This document shows positions 11,757-23,031 of a stretch of DNA of 64,000 bases, piece by piece. The notes beneath the pieces were generated by a model, which worked only from the letters and a program-made list of their open reading frames with translations, was not told the origin of the DNA and ran no database searches. Source of the stretch: Mixia osmundae IAM 14324 (Eukaryota > Basidiomycota > Mixiomycetes > Mixiales > Mixiaceae); contig NW_014575560.1 in the NCBI RefSeq assembly GCF_000708205.1, positions 64,501 through 128,500 of the forward strand. The letters are read 5' to 3'. Made by a program: the position numbers and the translations under genes. Position 1 is the stretch's first letter, and each line of letters begins with the position of its first letter.

Positions 11757-14700
11757 ATGGCTTGGGACGGCGACCTAGCGCTCTCGTTCGGTGTCTCGAG
11801 CTCGCCGACGCAGGCACAGTTCAATGGCCGCCAGTCGCCCGCCATCACTGTACCACCCGCGCCTCAGCAAGCCTCGACCTCGAAGCTGTCCATCGAGCAA
11901 TGGGACAAGCTGGCACCTCTCACCGATGCTCAACGAGCATCTGTAGCAGCCATACAGCGGGCAGCTCATCGGAGACCCGTTCCCGCACGCGTAAGCCAGC
12001 ATGAGCATGCCATGGCTCGAGCTGATAGCTTGTATAGCTGGCGAGGGCGAAAGCTGCAGAGCAAGCCTCACGACCGAGCACGCCCCTGAATGCTCATCAT
12101 TCTTCTGCGCTCTCGCGCACAATGTCCAGCACGCCCGCGAGTCAGTCGAACGCTGCGACGCCGACGGGCTCGCCTCAGACGCGCTCGCTGTCCCTGTTGA
12201 ATCCAGCCCAGGACGGGAGCACTAGCTCATTACTCGGCTTGCCAGCTCATCAATCGATAGCGAATCCGACGCAGTTCAACGACTGGTTCGCAAAGATTCA
12301 GTCGCTTATGGAATCCGAAACAGAGACCATCTATCGACATCACCTCGAGCAGCTGAATGAGTATGCCCAGACCTGTCTCGATATCTCGGATCGCGTCAAA
12401 GACATTCGAGGGCTCGTACGAGAGATGGAGGCCAATCGCAAGTTTGTCGAAGAGAACAGCAGGGCCTTACAAGGCGCTTGTGAGGTCATGCTCTCCGATC
12501 AGAAGCGGCTCGTCCAAGTCACCTCGGCTATCGGTGCAAGATTGCAGTATTTCAAGGAGCTCGAATCGATGCAGAGACTGCTCAACCTTCCCGGCGAAAC
12601 CGTCGTGCTGCAGGAAGGCTTTGTCGACACACTTCGGAGAGGCGATGTCTGCCTCGAGTTCTTCAAGGCCAATGCCGACTTCCGAGACGCGAGCATCTAT
12701 CTCATCCGATTCCAGCAGTGCATGACACGTGCACTGACACTCATCAAGATGTACTTTGTCAACACGCTCAGACGTATAGGGCAAGACGCTGCCGAGAAAG
12801 CAGCTGGCAAGGTCGCATTGTACTTCCAGACGAGGAGCTGTGCTGACAATGAGTCGTACCGTAGGACTTGTCAGAGGCTGCCCTGGACACGCTTCTGTAC
12901 GCAAAGTTTACCCAGCCTGCTCTGCTCGAACCTCTGCGTGCGCTAGTCTTTCAGCTCGAGTCCAGAGCCGCGAGCAACCCCGAAGAGTATCAATCGCTCT
13001 TGCAGGAATGCTACGACACTTGGTCCAGTATTCGCAGTCAGCTCGTCGGGCCCGTCCTCAAGGCCGAAGTCAAGCGGATGGACCCTGCAAAGCAAGACAT
13101 CATCGCACTGACCCGTACGGGCTGCAATTATCTGCGTCTCATCTGTATACAAGAGTGGGACCTCTTCAAGCTGTATTTCCCCTCCTCTGGCGAAGAGCAG
13201 GCGTATGCGTATCTAGAGGGCTTGTGCGATACCCTTTACGACTCCTTGAGGCCTAGGGTGCTCCACGAACCTCGCCTGGGCGCGCTCTGCGAACTCTGCA
13301 CTGTGCTGCAGGCTCTCATGGCGCTTGATCTGGACTACCAGGACGAAGCAATCGATGAGCAGGACATCTCCTTCCAGCAGCCGCCCCGAAGTGCGCGTAC
13401 AGACTTCTTGGCCGACGTCGGATTTCCTTTGCCAGCCTTGCAACGTTTCGATAGCGATGATGCCATGTCGCCCATGGAGGGGCCACGCAAACAAGCTCAT
13501 TCAGGGCGTGATGCTTTGCGGTTCAGCGTTCTACTACAGACGATCTTGCAAGATGTCCAGACCAAGCTTGTCTTTCGAGCCCAGGCTATCTTGCAGAGCG
13601 AGGTCGAGCTCTTCATTCCATCAGCATCAGATCTTGACTTCCCAGACCGACTACAAGGCGATGAGATCAACAGTGCTGGTCTGAGTACAGAGGGCAAAGC
13701 CAGCAGCTCTGAAGGCGCGCTAGCTTTCAGGCTTCCTTCTGCCGAAGTGCAGAGGAGCTGGTACCCCACGCTACAGAAGACAATCTGGGTCCTTTCGAAG
13801 CTGCATACCTTTGTCAATGTAGGCCTGCAGCGTATATGCGTGCACGCCATCGCTGATCATTCCTCGACAGGCGGCCATCTTCGAGGATCTGGCAGCAGAA
13901 GCAGTCACGTTGTGTAGACGATCCTTGCAGGTGGGCGCAGAGAAGATCATAAGTCGTCAAGGCGCGCACCCGCTCGACGGTCAGCTGTTCAGCATACGGC
14001 ACCTGCTAATTCTCAAGGACACTGTTCGCTCGATTGACATGGTGCAAGTTGATCGTGCTATGGACTTCTCCAGCGTGACAGGCAAGTCCATCGACCAATG
14101 TCGCCATTGTAGCAAAGACTTATCATATCGCGGATCACAGATGCATTGGGAAGTCTTTTGCGGAACTCGTCTGCACTCTTCAATCCTTCGTCACTTTTCC
14201 AGCTGGCGGCCAAAGGCATCCCCAGCTTTGCAGAGACTATGCGAGATGCGAAGACAGTAAGCAGGACCGCCTTGATGCCTGATCATCGGTACTGATGAGC
14301 TACATAGGATCTCGACTTTAGCTTGAAGACAGTCTGTGAAGATCTTATCTCGCAAGCCTCGCTCTCGATCACGGTTACCTTGCGCAACTTCCTCGCTCGT
14401 TGTCAAGCGTTCTCACGAGAGCAGCCGAATGGTGTCCTGCGCGAGCAAGACTGGGCATCGTCTGGCGAGGTTCGACGTGTTCACGATCAATTTGTAGCAG
14501 AACCCGATGGCCTGCTTGCCAAGGCTTTTCGAGACATCACGACACACATTGCACGATGGCTCAAGGATAAGCGCACACTGAAGGTCCTCTTGCCACCAAT
14601 ACAGGTGAGGTGCTCTACTAGGCTTTGACCGAGCGCTGACGTGCTTTGCAGGATGAAGTGCTCGACATCTACGCTTCCTTCTTCAAGTTTGTCAAAGCAG

Positions 14701-14792
14701 AATATGACCTCGAGACTGCTCAGTCCTTGACATCACTGGAAACTCTTCGGGCGCAGCTCAGCAAGTTGTCAGGCTTGGAGAGCAAGCGATAA
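11757..14792 (+). CDS. COG3: Conserved oligomeric Golgi complex subunit 3 (Sec34)
   Basis: Lobe A subunit of the COG tethering complex, acting in retrograde intra-Golgi traffic. The start at 11757 gives MAWDGDLALSFGVSSSP. After an intron near 11990-12120 comes the Sec34 domain: FNDWFAKIQSLMESETETIY, DRVKDIRGLVREMEAN, and a coiled-coil stretch with LQYFKELESMQRLLNLPG. Later exons carry AALDTLLYAKFTQPALLEPL, MDPAKQDIIALTRTGCNYLR and LYDSLRPRVLHEPRL, all typical of Cog3. The C-terminal exon ends LSKLSGLESKR and TAA at 14790-14792. About six short introns are required. Total length is in the usual range for Cog3. It is divergent from ZPR1 by 133 bp. Confidence 0.92.
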
Positions 14793-14907
14793 TGCAAACC
14801 GAACGCGGGTGAATCTGTAGGAGCCAACTGTAGTCGCGTCGACGACGAGATAGCAACTTTGCCACGCTTATCGTTTCTTCGCGCTGGAGTCTCAAGGCGC
14901 GGGCAGA

Positions 14908-16371
14908 ATGTCGCGGAGACTGGCGGTGCTTGCTGGAGAGGCCTTGATAGAGGGCAAGTTGCAGCCCGCCACCCTCGAAGTTTCACTTGAGAGCGGTCGA
15001 GTGACTGCCATTCACCCCGGCTTGAGACCAGCGTCAGATTATCCTGCACCTGTATGGCAGCTGCTCGACCTATCTACTAGCTCAGACTGGCTACTGCCCG
15101 GTCTAGTTGACTGTCACGTCCATCTCAATGAACCAGGCAGAACAGAATGGGAAGGCTTCGAGACGGGTACGAGAGTATGCTGCTCTATAACTCGCAGGCA
15201 CCTGTATGCTGACGAGTGCGAGCACCTACAGGCAGCCGCCAGCGGTGGCGTGACGACAGTCATTGACATGCCCCTCAATGCCATACCACCGACAACGACT
15301 GTCGCCAATCTTGATCTCAAGCTCAAAGCAGCTCAAGGACAATGTCACGTCGACGTAGGATTCTGGGGCGGCATCGTACCTACGAACATCGACGACCTCT
15401 TGCCGCTCGTACGTAGAGGAGTGAGAGGCTTCAAGTGCTTCCTGATCGAGAGCGGCGTCGAAGAATTCCCTTGTGTGACCGGCGAGCAGGTCCGCGCGGC
15501 AATGGCCAGACTCAAAGACACCGAATCGGCCGTACTGTTCCACGCTGAGCTTGGCACACCCACGACCGACCACGAACAGCTCAGACTGCAATCAGAGCTT
15601 GCGCAGCTCGATCCAAGGCAATACGTCACCTTCCTCAAGACGCGTCCGGAGTCTTTCGAGACTTCAGCCATTGAACTTGTAGCGCAGCTCCAAGCCGAGC
15701 AGCCGAGCGTCAAAACACATATAGTACACCTTTCCGCTGCATCTGCGCTGCCTACGATCAAACTCGCCAAGGCGGCTGGCTTGCCAATGTCAGTAGAGAC
15801 GTGCTATCACTACCTTTCGCTCGCGGCGGAGAACGTACCAGAAGGCAGGTGCGAATTCAAATGCTGTCCTCCTATACGCGAGCAGGCGAACCAGGATCTA
15901 CTATGGTCAGCCCTCAAATCTGGCGAGATCGACTTTGTCGTGTCGGATCACTCGCCTTGTGTGCAGGAAATGAAGCTCTTGTCCGAGGGTGATTTCGTCA
16001 AGGCGTGGGGCGGCGTTGGTGGGCTCGGACTTGGACTTAGTCTGATGTGGACAGAGGCCAGACGACGAGGCGGCATAAGCATACAACAAATTATCGACTG
16101 GCTCGCATTCCGACCCGCCCATTTTGCACGAGTCGATGATCAGAAAGGCAGCCTGAAGGTCGGTGGCGATGCCGACTTCATCCTATTCGATCCCACGGCA
16201 CGCTTCATCGTGGAAAAAGAACATCTCGTCTTCAAAAACAAGCTATCCCCATACACGTCACGGGAGCTGCAGGGTGCTGTGCAGCAAACCTACCTACGAG
16301 GCCAGCTCGTTTTCGACAGAGCGAGGCCAGAGATCCTCAGCATTGCCAGAGGACGAACGCTCATCGCGTGA
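14908..16371 (+). CDS. Allantoinase (purine catabolism)
   Basis: Hydrolyses allantoin to allantoate so that purine nitrogen can be used; Dal1 in yeast. Amidohydrolase-fold motifs are visible in order: GLVDCHVHLNEPGRTEWEGF (metal-binding HxH), the GFKCFL segment carrying the carbamylated-Lys candidate, HAELG, THIVHLSAA, ETCYHYL, and VSDHSPC (metal-binding Asp/His). One 57-nt intron (15175-15231, GTATGC ... CTACAG) lies between ETGTR and AAASGG. It is a multiple of three without a stop, so the open frame runs through it. Spliced length is about 468 residues, normal for the family. No other allantoin-pathway gene is in the window. It converges on RAD54 with a 53-bp gap. Confidence 0.93.
   Translation: MSRRLAVLAGEALIEGKLQPATLEVSLESGRVTAIHPGLRPASDYPAPVWQLLDLSTSSDWLLPGLVDCHVHLNEPGRTEWEGFETGTRVCCSITRRHLYADECEHLQAAASGGVTTVIDMPLNAIPPTTTVANLDLKLKAAQGQCHVDVGFWGGIVPTNIDDLLPLVRRGVRGFKCFLIESGVEEFPCVTGEQVRAAMARLKDTESAVLFHAELGTPTTDHEQLRLQSELAQLDPRQYVTFLKTRPESFETSAIELVAQLQAEQPSVKTHIVHLSAASALPTIKLAKAAGLPMSVETCYHYLSLAAENVPEGRCEFKCCPPIREQANQDLLWSALKSGEIDFVVSDHSPCVQEMKLLSEGDFVKAWGGVGGLGLGLSLMWTEARRRGGISIQQIIDWLAFRPAHFARVDDQKGSLKVGGDADFILFDPTARFIVEKEHLVFKNKLSPYTSRELQGAVQQTYLRGQLVFDRARPEILSIARGRTLIA
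15175..15231 (+). other. 57-nt in-frame intron in allantoinase
   Basis: Donor GTATGC, internal TGCTGAC branch-like sequence, acceptor CTACAG. Removal gives ETGTRAAASGGVTTVIDMPL, which matches the uninterrupted allantoinase consensus. Retention would insert 19 residues, including two adjacent cysteines, between two conserved blocks. Confidence 0.85.
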
Positions 16372-16424
16372 GATAGAATGTACATGATGGCATTGTTGTA
16401 AGCAACAACAGTAGACGTCAGCGC

Positions 16425-19400
16425 CTAAGAAGAGATGAATTGAAATACGGCCGAGACCGCGCCCAGACCTGTCTCTGCACGCAAAAGGTCGTCATGAATG
16501 TTTTGAAGGCAATCGTTGCTCATGTGATTCCACCTGAGATCTCATTAGCTGCATTCAAGGAGGCGACTTGCGATAGCTTACGTGCTCGTGTCGCCGTAAA
16601 GCATGGCAGGCGCTCTGATCGATTGGCGTCCGTCCTTGCATCGTTTGCACTTGAACGTGTCGTGCGTCTCAGAGATAGTGTTGGCCTTGTAGCTGCATGA
16701 ATGATTGAGCATAAATCATACGCGGAAGGTGGGAATAACGTACGCAAAGAGCTGCTTGAGGTCGTCGCGGCTGAAGTGGCGCTCCGCATCTTCTTTCGCA
16801 TCGACAACGCAGGACGAGAGAGCCTGCTTGTGAGCCTGCCGTTGGAAAATCTTCTCCTCGATCGTGCCGGTCGCGATGAAGCGATAGACGAAGCAATCCT
16901 TCTTCTGGCCATCGCGCCAAACACGAGCAAGTGCCTGTTGGTCGGCGGCAGGATTCCAATCTGCTTACCATGTCAGCACATGATTGCAAAATGTAGAGAT
17001 GTCGTACCAGGATCGAAGAGAATGAGCCGATTGGCGCCGATGAGATTGATTCCGCATCCGCCGGCTTTCGAGGATAGAAGGAAGACGAATTCCTTGCCTT
17101 CTGGGTTATTGAATTCATCAACAAGCTTCTGGCGCTTCTTGATGCTCGTGCTACCCTCCAGTCTGAAATAGCCATACTTGCGATCCCTGAGCATCTTTTC
17201 GAACACGTCGAGTGTTTCGGTGTAATTGCTGATCAACACAATCTTATCATTTGTCTCTGCGCGCATCTTCTCAAGGAAGCGATCAAGGACCAGCGTCTTG
17301 CCTGAATACTCCGAGACGACACTGCGGCGACGGTCGAATGGATCGAATCCGTCTGGCATATCGTTCTTGAAGTCGTCAAAATTGTCACGAAAGTACGCAT
17401 CGAGCAGTTGAGGATGATTGCAGAGCTTCTGAGCGCGCTGAATTGCGCCAAGCGCGCTCGTGCCGCCTTTGGCATCTTTCTCTTCGGGTCGCTTGATAAG
17501 CTTTTGATAAAGTTGGAGCTGCAGAGGCGACAGATTGCAGAAGACGACGTGCTCGTACTTGACAGGTACTGTCGCACGATCGGTCAGCTTTGGCATCATG
17601 TACAAGCATACCCATACGATACTTGGTGAGCAAATCGTTCGTGCGACGAATGACGAATTGATTGACAAGCGAAGTCAGCTCCTTGAGCTTCTCTTGACAC
17701 CTTTCTCGCTCCTTGTCGGTTGCTTCTGACATGCGACCGCGAACAATTGCCAGTTCGTAGTTCTTCTTAAAATCTGCCCGCGCACCGAGCTTGCCAGGAA
17801 TGGCAAAGTTGAGCAGAGAGAAGTATTCTGTTAGATCATTCTGAACGGGCGTGCCTGTAAGTAGCACACGTCGCTGAACATTGATCTTGTCAAGCTCGGT
17901 ATAGGTCAGATTGGTCGCATTCTTCAGACGATGAGCTTCATCACAGAGGATGAGGCCAATGGGTGCGTTGCCGAGCTCAGCAGTGAGCGAACGCAGTGTT
18001 TCGTAGGAGACGATGATGACTGCCGCATGTTTAGCTGTTGCTTTGGTAATCAGCTGGCCAGCGCACCTGGTTGACAAATGGCACGGCCATGTGCGGATAC
18101 CCACTGACGCAAAGCAGCCATAAGATCGGGTTTGGGCATGCTGCCATCGATAGCGAGCGGATTTATTGTGCCTGGTCCGAGCCATTTGACTGTACTACGC
18201 TGTCAGGGGCCGTGCACAAAGCAGAACCTGAACAATACTGACCGAATTCGTTGGCCCAATTGCGCACGAGTGACGCTGGACAGACGACAATGGCCTTCTC
18301 GATCGTACCTTTGCCGGCCTTTGGAGACTGCTTGAGCAGCGTGAAGAGAAGAGTGATACATTGCAGCTTTGCGCATCATGGAGATCAGCATAAAGTCTTG
18401 CGCATTAGTGAGTGTTGCTTACCGTCTTGCCAAGGCCCATTTCATCCGCCATGATGCAGCCGAATGCACCTTCGGAGATCATGCCTGTTGCAGCTTTGTA
18501 TAGGAACTTGACTCCTTCCACTTGATGAGGACGCAAGACTTTGCCCAGACGTGGATCGAGCACAACGGGAACTTTGCGTTTCCGGAGCTCTGCTTCGCGT
18601 TCATTCTGCTTGTCGAGACCGAGGATGGAAGCGATCGACTTGTGGACGATGTCACGAGCCTCGAGCTTGACCGGCGTCACAGTCTTTGCCTGCTCTGCCA
18701 GACGGGCTGCTTCGAGTTCTGCTTCCTTGTCATCGACGGTCGGGTCCCACAAGACGATCGCACGATCGCCCAGAGGATCGTGCAACGGTCTGGGAATAAG
18801 CATGGGCCGGCGACAGACTCCCAGTGCACCGGCTCGAGAGGGCGCAAATTGTATTGTCTCACCCGTCTTGGCATCACGTATGGCAGGGATCGTAAATGCG
18901 GACTTTGCGACTTCAAGTGGCTTCGGCTTTGGACTGTTGAACTTGGGAAACACGCGAGGCGGTGGGGGAGGTATGTCTTCACCCCCGAAGCGTCCTTTCT
19001 TCTTTTTCGCGCCTTCATCTTCGTCCTCATCTTCGGCTGACTGAGGTCGCTTCTTTGCATTGTGCTTTGCCACCAGAATCCCGCGCGAGTCGGTGTAGAG
19101 ACCATTACTGAGCAAAGGTCCCTCGGCATACGCAGGCTCATCTTTGTAGTCATCGTCCCGCTTGCTCGAGATCGCTTTGCGTGACTCCCTGGGCACTTCG
19201 ACAGCCTCATCTGGACCGGCCAGCTCTGCGTAATCGACCTTCTTTCGGGATCGCACTCCTAAGTCGGTCGCGCTCGATTGCTGTACTCTGATGTTGCGGC
19301 TGGCAGCCATCGCCTTGAGGGAGCTGGGTATCTTGAATGCCTTGAAGGATGGTCGACCGAATCCTGCGCCGTTAGCATCGTGCCGCACTGGACCGGCTGA

Positions 19401-19511
19401 CGGTCGACTGGCAGCGGTAGTGGAGCCCGGGACCACATTCTCCTTAGCCTCGGTGATCTTATCGGCATCCCTCGAGCCACCCCGAGCAGCCAGAACGAAA
19501 CTCTTCCGCAT
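16425..19511 (-). CDS. RAD54: Rad54-type SWI2/SNF2 recombination ATPase
   Basis: Double-strand-DNA translocase that stimulates Rad51 strand exchange in homologous recombination. The N-terminal region carries [21 protein letters not shown] and [20 protein letters not shown], both Rad54 signatures. Helicase motifs: I (DEMGLGKT), II (DEAH in [10 protein letters not shown]), III ([11 protein letters not shown]), V ([20 protein letters not shown]) and VI ([20 protein letters not shown]). The C-terminus is spread over small exons: [39 protein letters not shown], and finally the segment ending VFQFISS before the TAG at 16425. I chose the ATG at 19511 ([12 protein letters not shown]); an out-of-frame ATG lies upstream at 19576. 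It is divergent from RAD52. Confidence 0.95.
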
Positions 19512-19755
19512 ATCGTGGAGCGTGTGAGCTGAAGCGCTGACGAGGGGCGGCTGGCGAATCGCTCGCGCCTTGACATTGATCACGTGATCACGCGCTCTTG
19601 CGTTGTTCGTGCCCGCATAGCAAAACCGCTTTGCCGCCCTGGCTGGCGACGCCGAGGGCTGTACGACCAGCCGAACAGAGCCGCAAGCATTGGTCCTCCC
19701 TTCCTCTCAAGTCATCGCTGCGTTCCTGGCAGTCCGGGCACAACAAGCACTCGAG
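19512..19755. promoter_or_regulatory. Shared RAD54/RAD52 divergent promoter
   Basis: The 244 bp between the two start codons must contain both promoters. It includes a perfect 14-bp palindrome centred on CACGTG (19577-19590), immediately followed by CGCGCTC. The co-regulation idea is inference from the arrangement and the known joint action of the two proteins. Confidence 0.6.
19577..19590. promoter_or_regulatory. Perfect palindrome TGATCACGTGATCA
   Basis: The 14 bases read the same on both strands. The core CACGTG is an E-box-type site recognised by bHLH factors (Cbf1/Pho4-like in fungi). It lies in the short gap between the two divergent recombination genes, about 66 bp from the RAD54 start and 166 bp from the RAD52 start. 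A binding function is inference; the symmetry is seen directly. Confidence 0.5.
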
Positions 19756-21169
19756 ATGAACGTCTCGACTTGTCATACCGGCCAGAGCCAAGCTGGACCT
19801 AGCAGCGCATTCCTACCGCACGAGCAATCGGCAGCAACAGTCGAGTACTATCAAAAGAGAGAAGAGGAGGAGCGCGTGCGTCATGCGCACATACAGCAAT
19901 CGCTTGACAAACGACTTGGCCCTGAGCATCTCAGCAGTCGTCCCGGTCCAGGAGGCAGAAAGCTGCACTACCTCGAGGGCAACAGAGCGATCGGTATAGC
20001 CAACCAAGTGTGGGGCTATGACGGTTGGTCGACAGAGATCCTCGATCAGCAATTCGACTACGTAGGTCGCCCCTCTGAGATACACAGTCTGAGCTCAGGC
20101 ATGCACACCGATTCAACAGCATGAGATGGATCCGGTCACAAAGAGGTGGTCTACATGTGCATCTGCTACTGTCAAAGTCATCCTCGCTCCGTCTTTGAGC
20201 ATCCCGGGCTATCAAGCCTATCACACAGACGTGGGCACCGGTGACTCCACTGGCCCTGACCGCGCGCAGACTATAGCTCTGGTAAGTTGCTAGCATATGC
20301 AGCTTGATTTGCTCATGAGGGGTCCCTGACAGGCAAGGAAAGCTGCAGTCACTGATGCGACAAAGCGTGCGCTACGCTGTTTCGGCGAGCTCACTGGCAA
20401 CTGCTGCTATGACGAAACATTCACCAAAGGCCTCAGTAAAGTAGCGCCCGTTGCGGCAAAGAACAGAGAGAACAAATACGACAATCTGTATCGTGGCAAT
20501 GACAACTTACGTCCGCCGCCGCCCCCTCAGGCTTACCCGCAAGAGTCGCAATACGATTCGGATGCATCCAACGCTCGTCCCATGATTACGCGATCTGCAG
20601 ATTCTGCGGTGTTTGCCAAACCTGTCGTGCCTGCTTATGCTCGTCAGGCAGCCAGCGTTGATGCCTGCGCTCCTGTTTGCAAGGCCGCGCCAGCAGCTGA
20701 AGAGGAAGCCGATTTCCCGGACGACGAGTCCCTTTTCGATCAGATGGACTCGGACTTTGTGGGCGTCGATATCAATGCGAGCATGGTTCTGGATCGGTAC
20801 CAGCCAGCTGTCGGTGACGTCCCAATGACCCGTGCTACTGCTTCCGTTCTGCCCGGCGAGCCAAAGAGGAAAGACGCTGCTGACGATGTCAGCTTGGTCG
20901 AGCGTAAGAAACAAGAAGCAGCCGCCAAGCGCGAGGCAGCCAGAGCTCGTCAGGCTGCAAGGAGCTCGACGCCCGTCCGTACAGGTCAGCCTGAGACTCG
21001 CGCACGCAGCTCCGCCCCCGAGGGTCCTTCGGTCAGTCTTGTAGCGGCTGCATCGGCCATCAAAGCTACTGCTCCTATTTCGCCCTCCCAAGCGACCTCG
21101 GGGTTTGCCACCGCCCGCAACCTCAAACGTATTCAGTACGAGTGTTCTTCTATGATCCCCGCGTTCTGA
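19756..21169 (+). CDS. RAD52: Rad52 recombination mediator
   Basis: Loads Rad51 on RPA-coated single-stranded DNA and anneals complementary strands. Exon 1 from 19756 holds the Rad52/22 fold: KREEEERVRHAHIQQSLDKR, GGRKLHYLEGNRAIGIANQV, and WGYDGWSTEI. An intron near 20061-20120 and a second near 20282-20333 follow. Next come YHTDVGTGDS, ARKAAVTDATKRALRCFGEL and TGNCCYDE, all hallmark Rad52 motifs. The C-terminal half is low-complexity with an acidic patch (EEEADFPDDESLFDQMDSD), a Lys/Ala-rich helix (ERKKQEAAAKREAARARQ) and a basic end. It stops at 21167-21169. It belongs to the RAD54-RAD52 divergent pair. Confidence 0.93.
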
Positions 21170-21753
21170 GTCTGATCCAGGGTCTGCAGAGACCCTATGG
21201 TCAACTCGTACCCTCAGAAGCGCTCGTCGCAATCTCGCATGCCTCTCAGCGAGCTACGCCCACAATGATGTCTGTGATCCCCCTTGTTGTCGATTTGCAT
21301 TTGAAAGAACAATCAAATAACATAGCAGGCAAACCTTATTTCGCGGCTCGCGAACGCGCTGATCCGCCTGCCTCGGTCGATTACTGCCTCCTCCTCTGCA
21401 GCCCAACCCAATGTCGTCTGTTCGTGCTTCGTGTAAACGTTCTTGCGAGATATTACGATGGGATCAGATTCGATGTTCGGCTGTCGGAAGCGTGGGCGGA
21501 TAGCTGAGGAGCGAATGGCTCGTCAAACTGATCTAGTTTGAAGTCCTATATGGTAAGGTCGCCGTCGGCAGATAACTTGCTCGTGGCTACGAACAACCCG
21601 CCTTCTCCTCTACGATGCGTATAAGAGCGCGTACAACTCCTTGCTTGCACTCAACTCTTGTCAAGCATCTCACCAGCAGAAAGCGAGAGCGAGAGCCAGA
21701 GCAAGAGCGTCGAGATCATTCTGATCCCTCAGAAAGTGAACATTACAAGCACC
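21170..21753. other. Intergenic region upstream of the HHCC-finger gene
   Basis: About 580 bp with no gene I can support. The last 100 bp contain a purine-rich run of GAGAGC/GAGCCAGAGC-like repeats (around 21675-21710), which could be 5' leader. Nothing else stands out. Confidence 0.4.
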
Positions 21754-22839
21754 ATGGGTGAGCATGCTATGACAACAAGCCAGGCTCGAGCTGATGGAAG
21801 GCTAGCTGACACTCCTGTGTCACTTGCCTGCGCCGACTTTGATGCCGACGCACTCTTGCAACTCTTGCCTGCCAATTTGTCGCCTTCGATGCCACCTCAA
21901 GCGATCCTGCAGAGACGATCCTCAACGGACAGTGTCAAGGAGATCATGACAGACGAGCAGATCTTCGCTCTGCAGCTGGAAGGATACTTTGCAGCACTCA
22001 GTCCAAGCAAGCAAGGTCGAACGACGGTCACACAGTCTGACCATGGCGACATTGTGGCCTTCCTCTCGGGAGAGGATGATCAGATGCGCAACATCAAGTT
22101 CAGAAGCTGGGCGCTCAAGAACTTTAAGCTGTCGGCTAACGGCTCACGTCTCGTTTCGACTTCGAATGGCCTGCCCATCGCCTGTGTGGAACAGTATCAC
22201 AGCATCTGCGCGGCAGCTCACGGCAAGTGTATGCACGGTGGCCGAGACAAGACACACAAGGCTATTGCTGCCAAGTGGGCCTTTATCCCGAAGGACATTG
22301 TCGCACGCTTCGTCGCTACATGCCCGCTCTGCCGAATCAAGCGCCCGTCGATGCACGAAAGCTCGCCAGAAGTCTCCAGTGACCGAATCAGCTCATCGAC
22401 GCCGGACCTCGGCTACTTTGGCTCGTCTGAGAGCGACGATGGCGAGGACAGTGACTGTATGATCATCTCGCCACCTCCCAATTCGCGCCGTCAGTCGTTT
22501 GACGAATCGATTCCGGATGTCTGGACTGCCCCGCACCACCAGGGATACGATTTGCCGGCTGATCTGCTCGAACCTCTCGAGGTCCTTGCTGAAGCAGACG
22601 CTGCATTGGAGGCGCTTGAGCGCGGGCGATCCGCACTCGAAGACGTACCCTTTGCACTGCGCGTTCAATTCTTCAGCCCCGACACGTTCGACAATGCCTT
22701 TGACACCGCATTTGGCAACGCACTCAATGAAGCCGCCCAGCTCGATCTTCCGTTCGATGAGCAGCACTGGCCCGGACTCAAGGCTGAACCCTCTGCGATG
22801 CTCTGCGAACCTTTCGCAATCGACTGGACGTTCTCATGA
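21754..22839 (+). CDS. Intronless protein with integrase-type HHCC zinc-binding domain (NOL4-like)
   Basis: A 361-residue open frame with no intron, unlike its neighbours. The centre (about residues 125-190) reads IACVEQYHSICAAAHGKCMH, then GGRDKTHKAI, IPKDIVARF, and finally CPLC. This H-x4-H ... C-x2-C pattern, with a conserved KT and an aromatic segment, is the retroviral/Gypsy integrase zinc-binding fold. The same fold is seen in host proteins such as animal NOL4. There is no integrase catalytic core, reverse transcriptase or terminal repeat nearby, so this is a host gene, not an element. The C-terminus is acidic and rich in phenylalanine (FDNAFDTAFGNALNEA; AIDWTFS), like an activation domain. 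Function unknown. ATG 21754 is the first ATG in frame. Confidence 0.6.
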   Translation: MGEHAMTTSQARADGRLADTPVSLACADFDADALLQLLPANLSPSMPPQAILQRRSSTDSVKEIMTDEQIFALQLEGYFAALSPSKQGRTTVTQSDHGDIVAFLSGEDDQMRNIKFRSWALKNFKLSANGSRLVSTSNGLPIACVEQYHSICAAAHGKCMHGGRDKTHKAIAAKWAFIPKDIVARFVATCPLCRIKRPSMHESSPEVSSDRISSSTPDLGYFGSSESDDGEDSDCMIISPPPNSRRQSFDESIPDVWTAPHHQGYDLPADLLEPLEVLAEADAALEALERGRSALEDVPFALRVQFFSPDTFDNAFDTAFGNALNEAAQLDLPFDEQHWPGLKAEPSAMLCEPFAIDWTFS

Positions 22840-23031
22840 GCTCAGCTCGTTATACAGCACTGTGTTGTTTGAAATCGAAACAATGACATTATCCATAGAT
22901 CGCGAGCCATAGTTGAGATGGGTTGATGAGTCAGCAATGCATCGGAGCAGTGACGCGATAAATTGCCGAAAGCGCGACGTGAAGCTCAAAAGCTCAGCGA
23001 CGTTGGTGGGACGCCGAGCCCATCGAGACAT

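Noticed and set aside
19259-19576. Alternative N-terminal frame of RAD54 from the ATG at 19576
   Set aside because: It is out of frame with the conserved protein and runs parallel to it; no splice joins it. The ATG at 19511 fits better.
21754-22839. A Gypsy-type retroelement at the HHCC-finger gene
   Set aside because: No catalytic core, polymerase, protease or terminal repeats are near, and the frame is intact with host-like flanks. Treated as a host gene.
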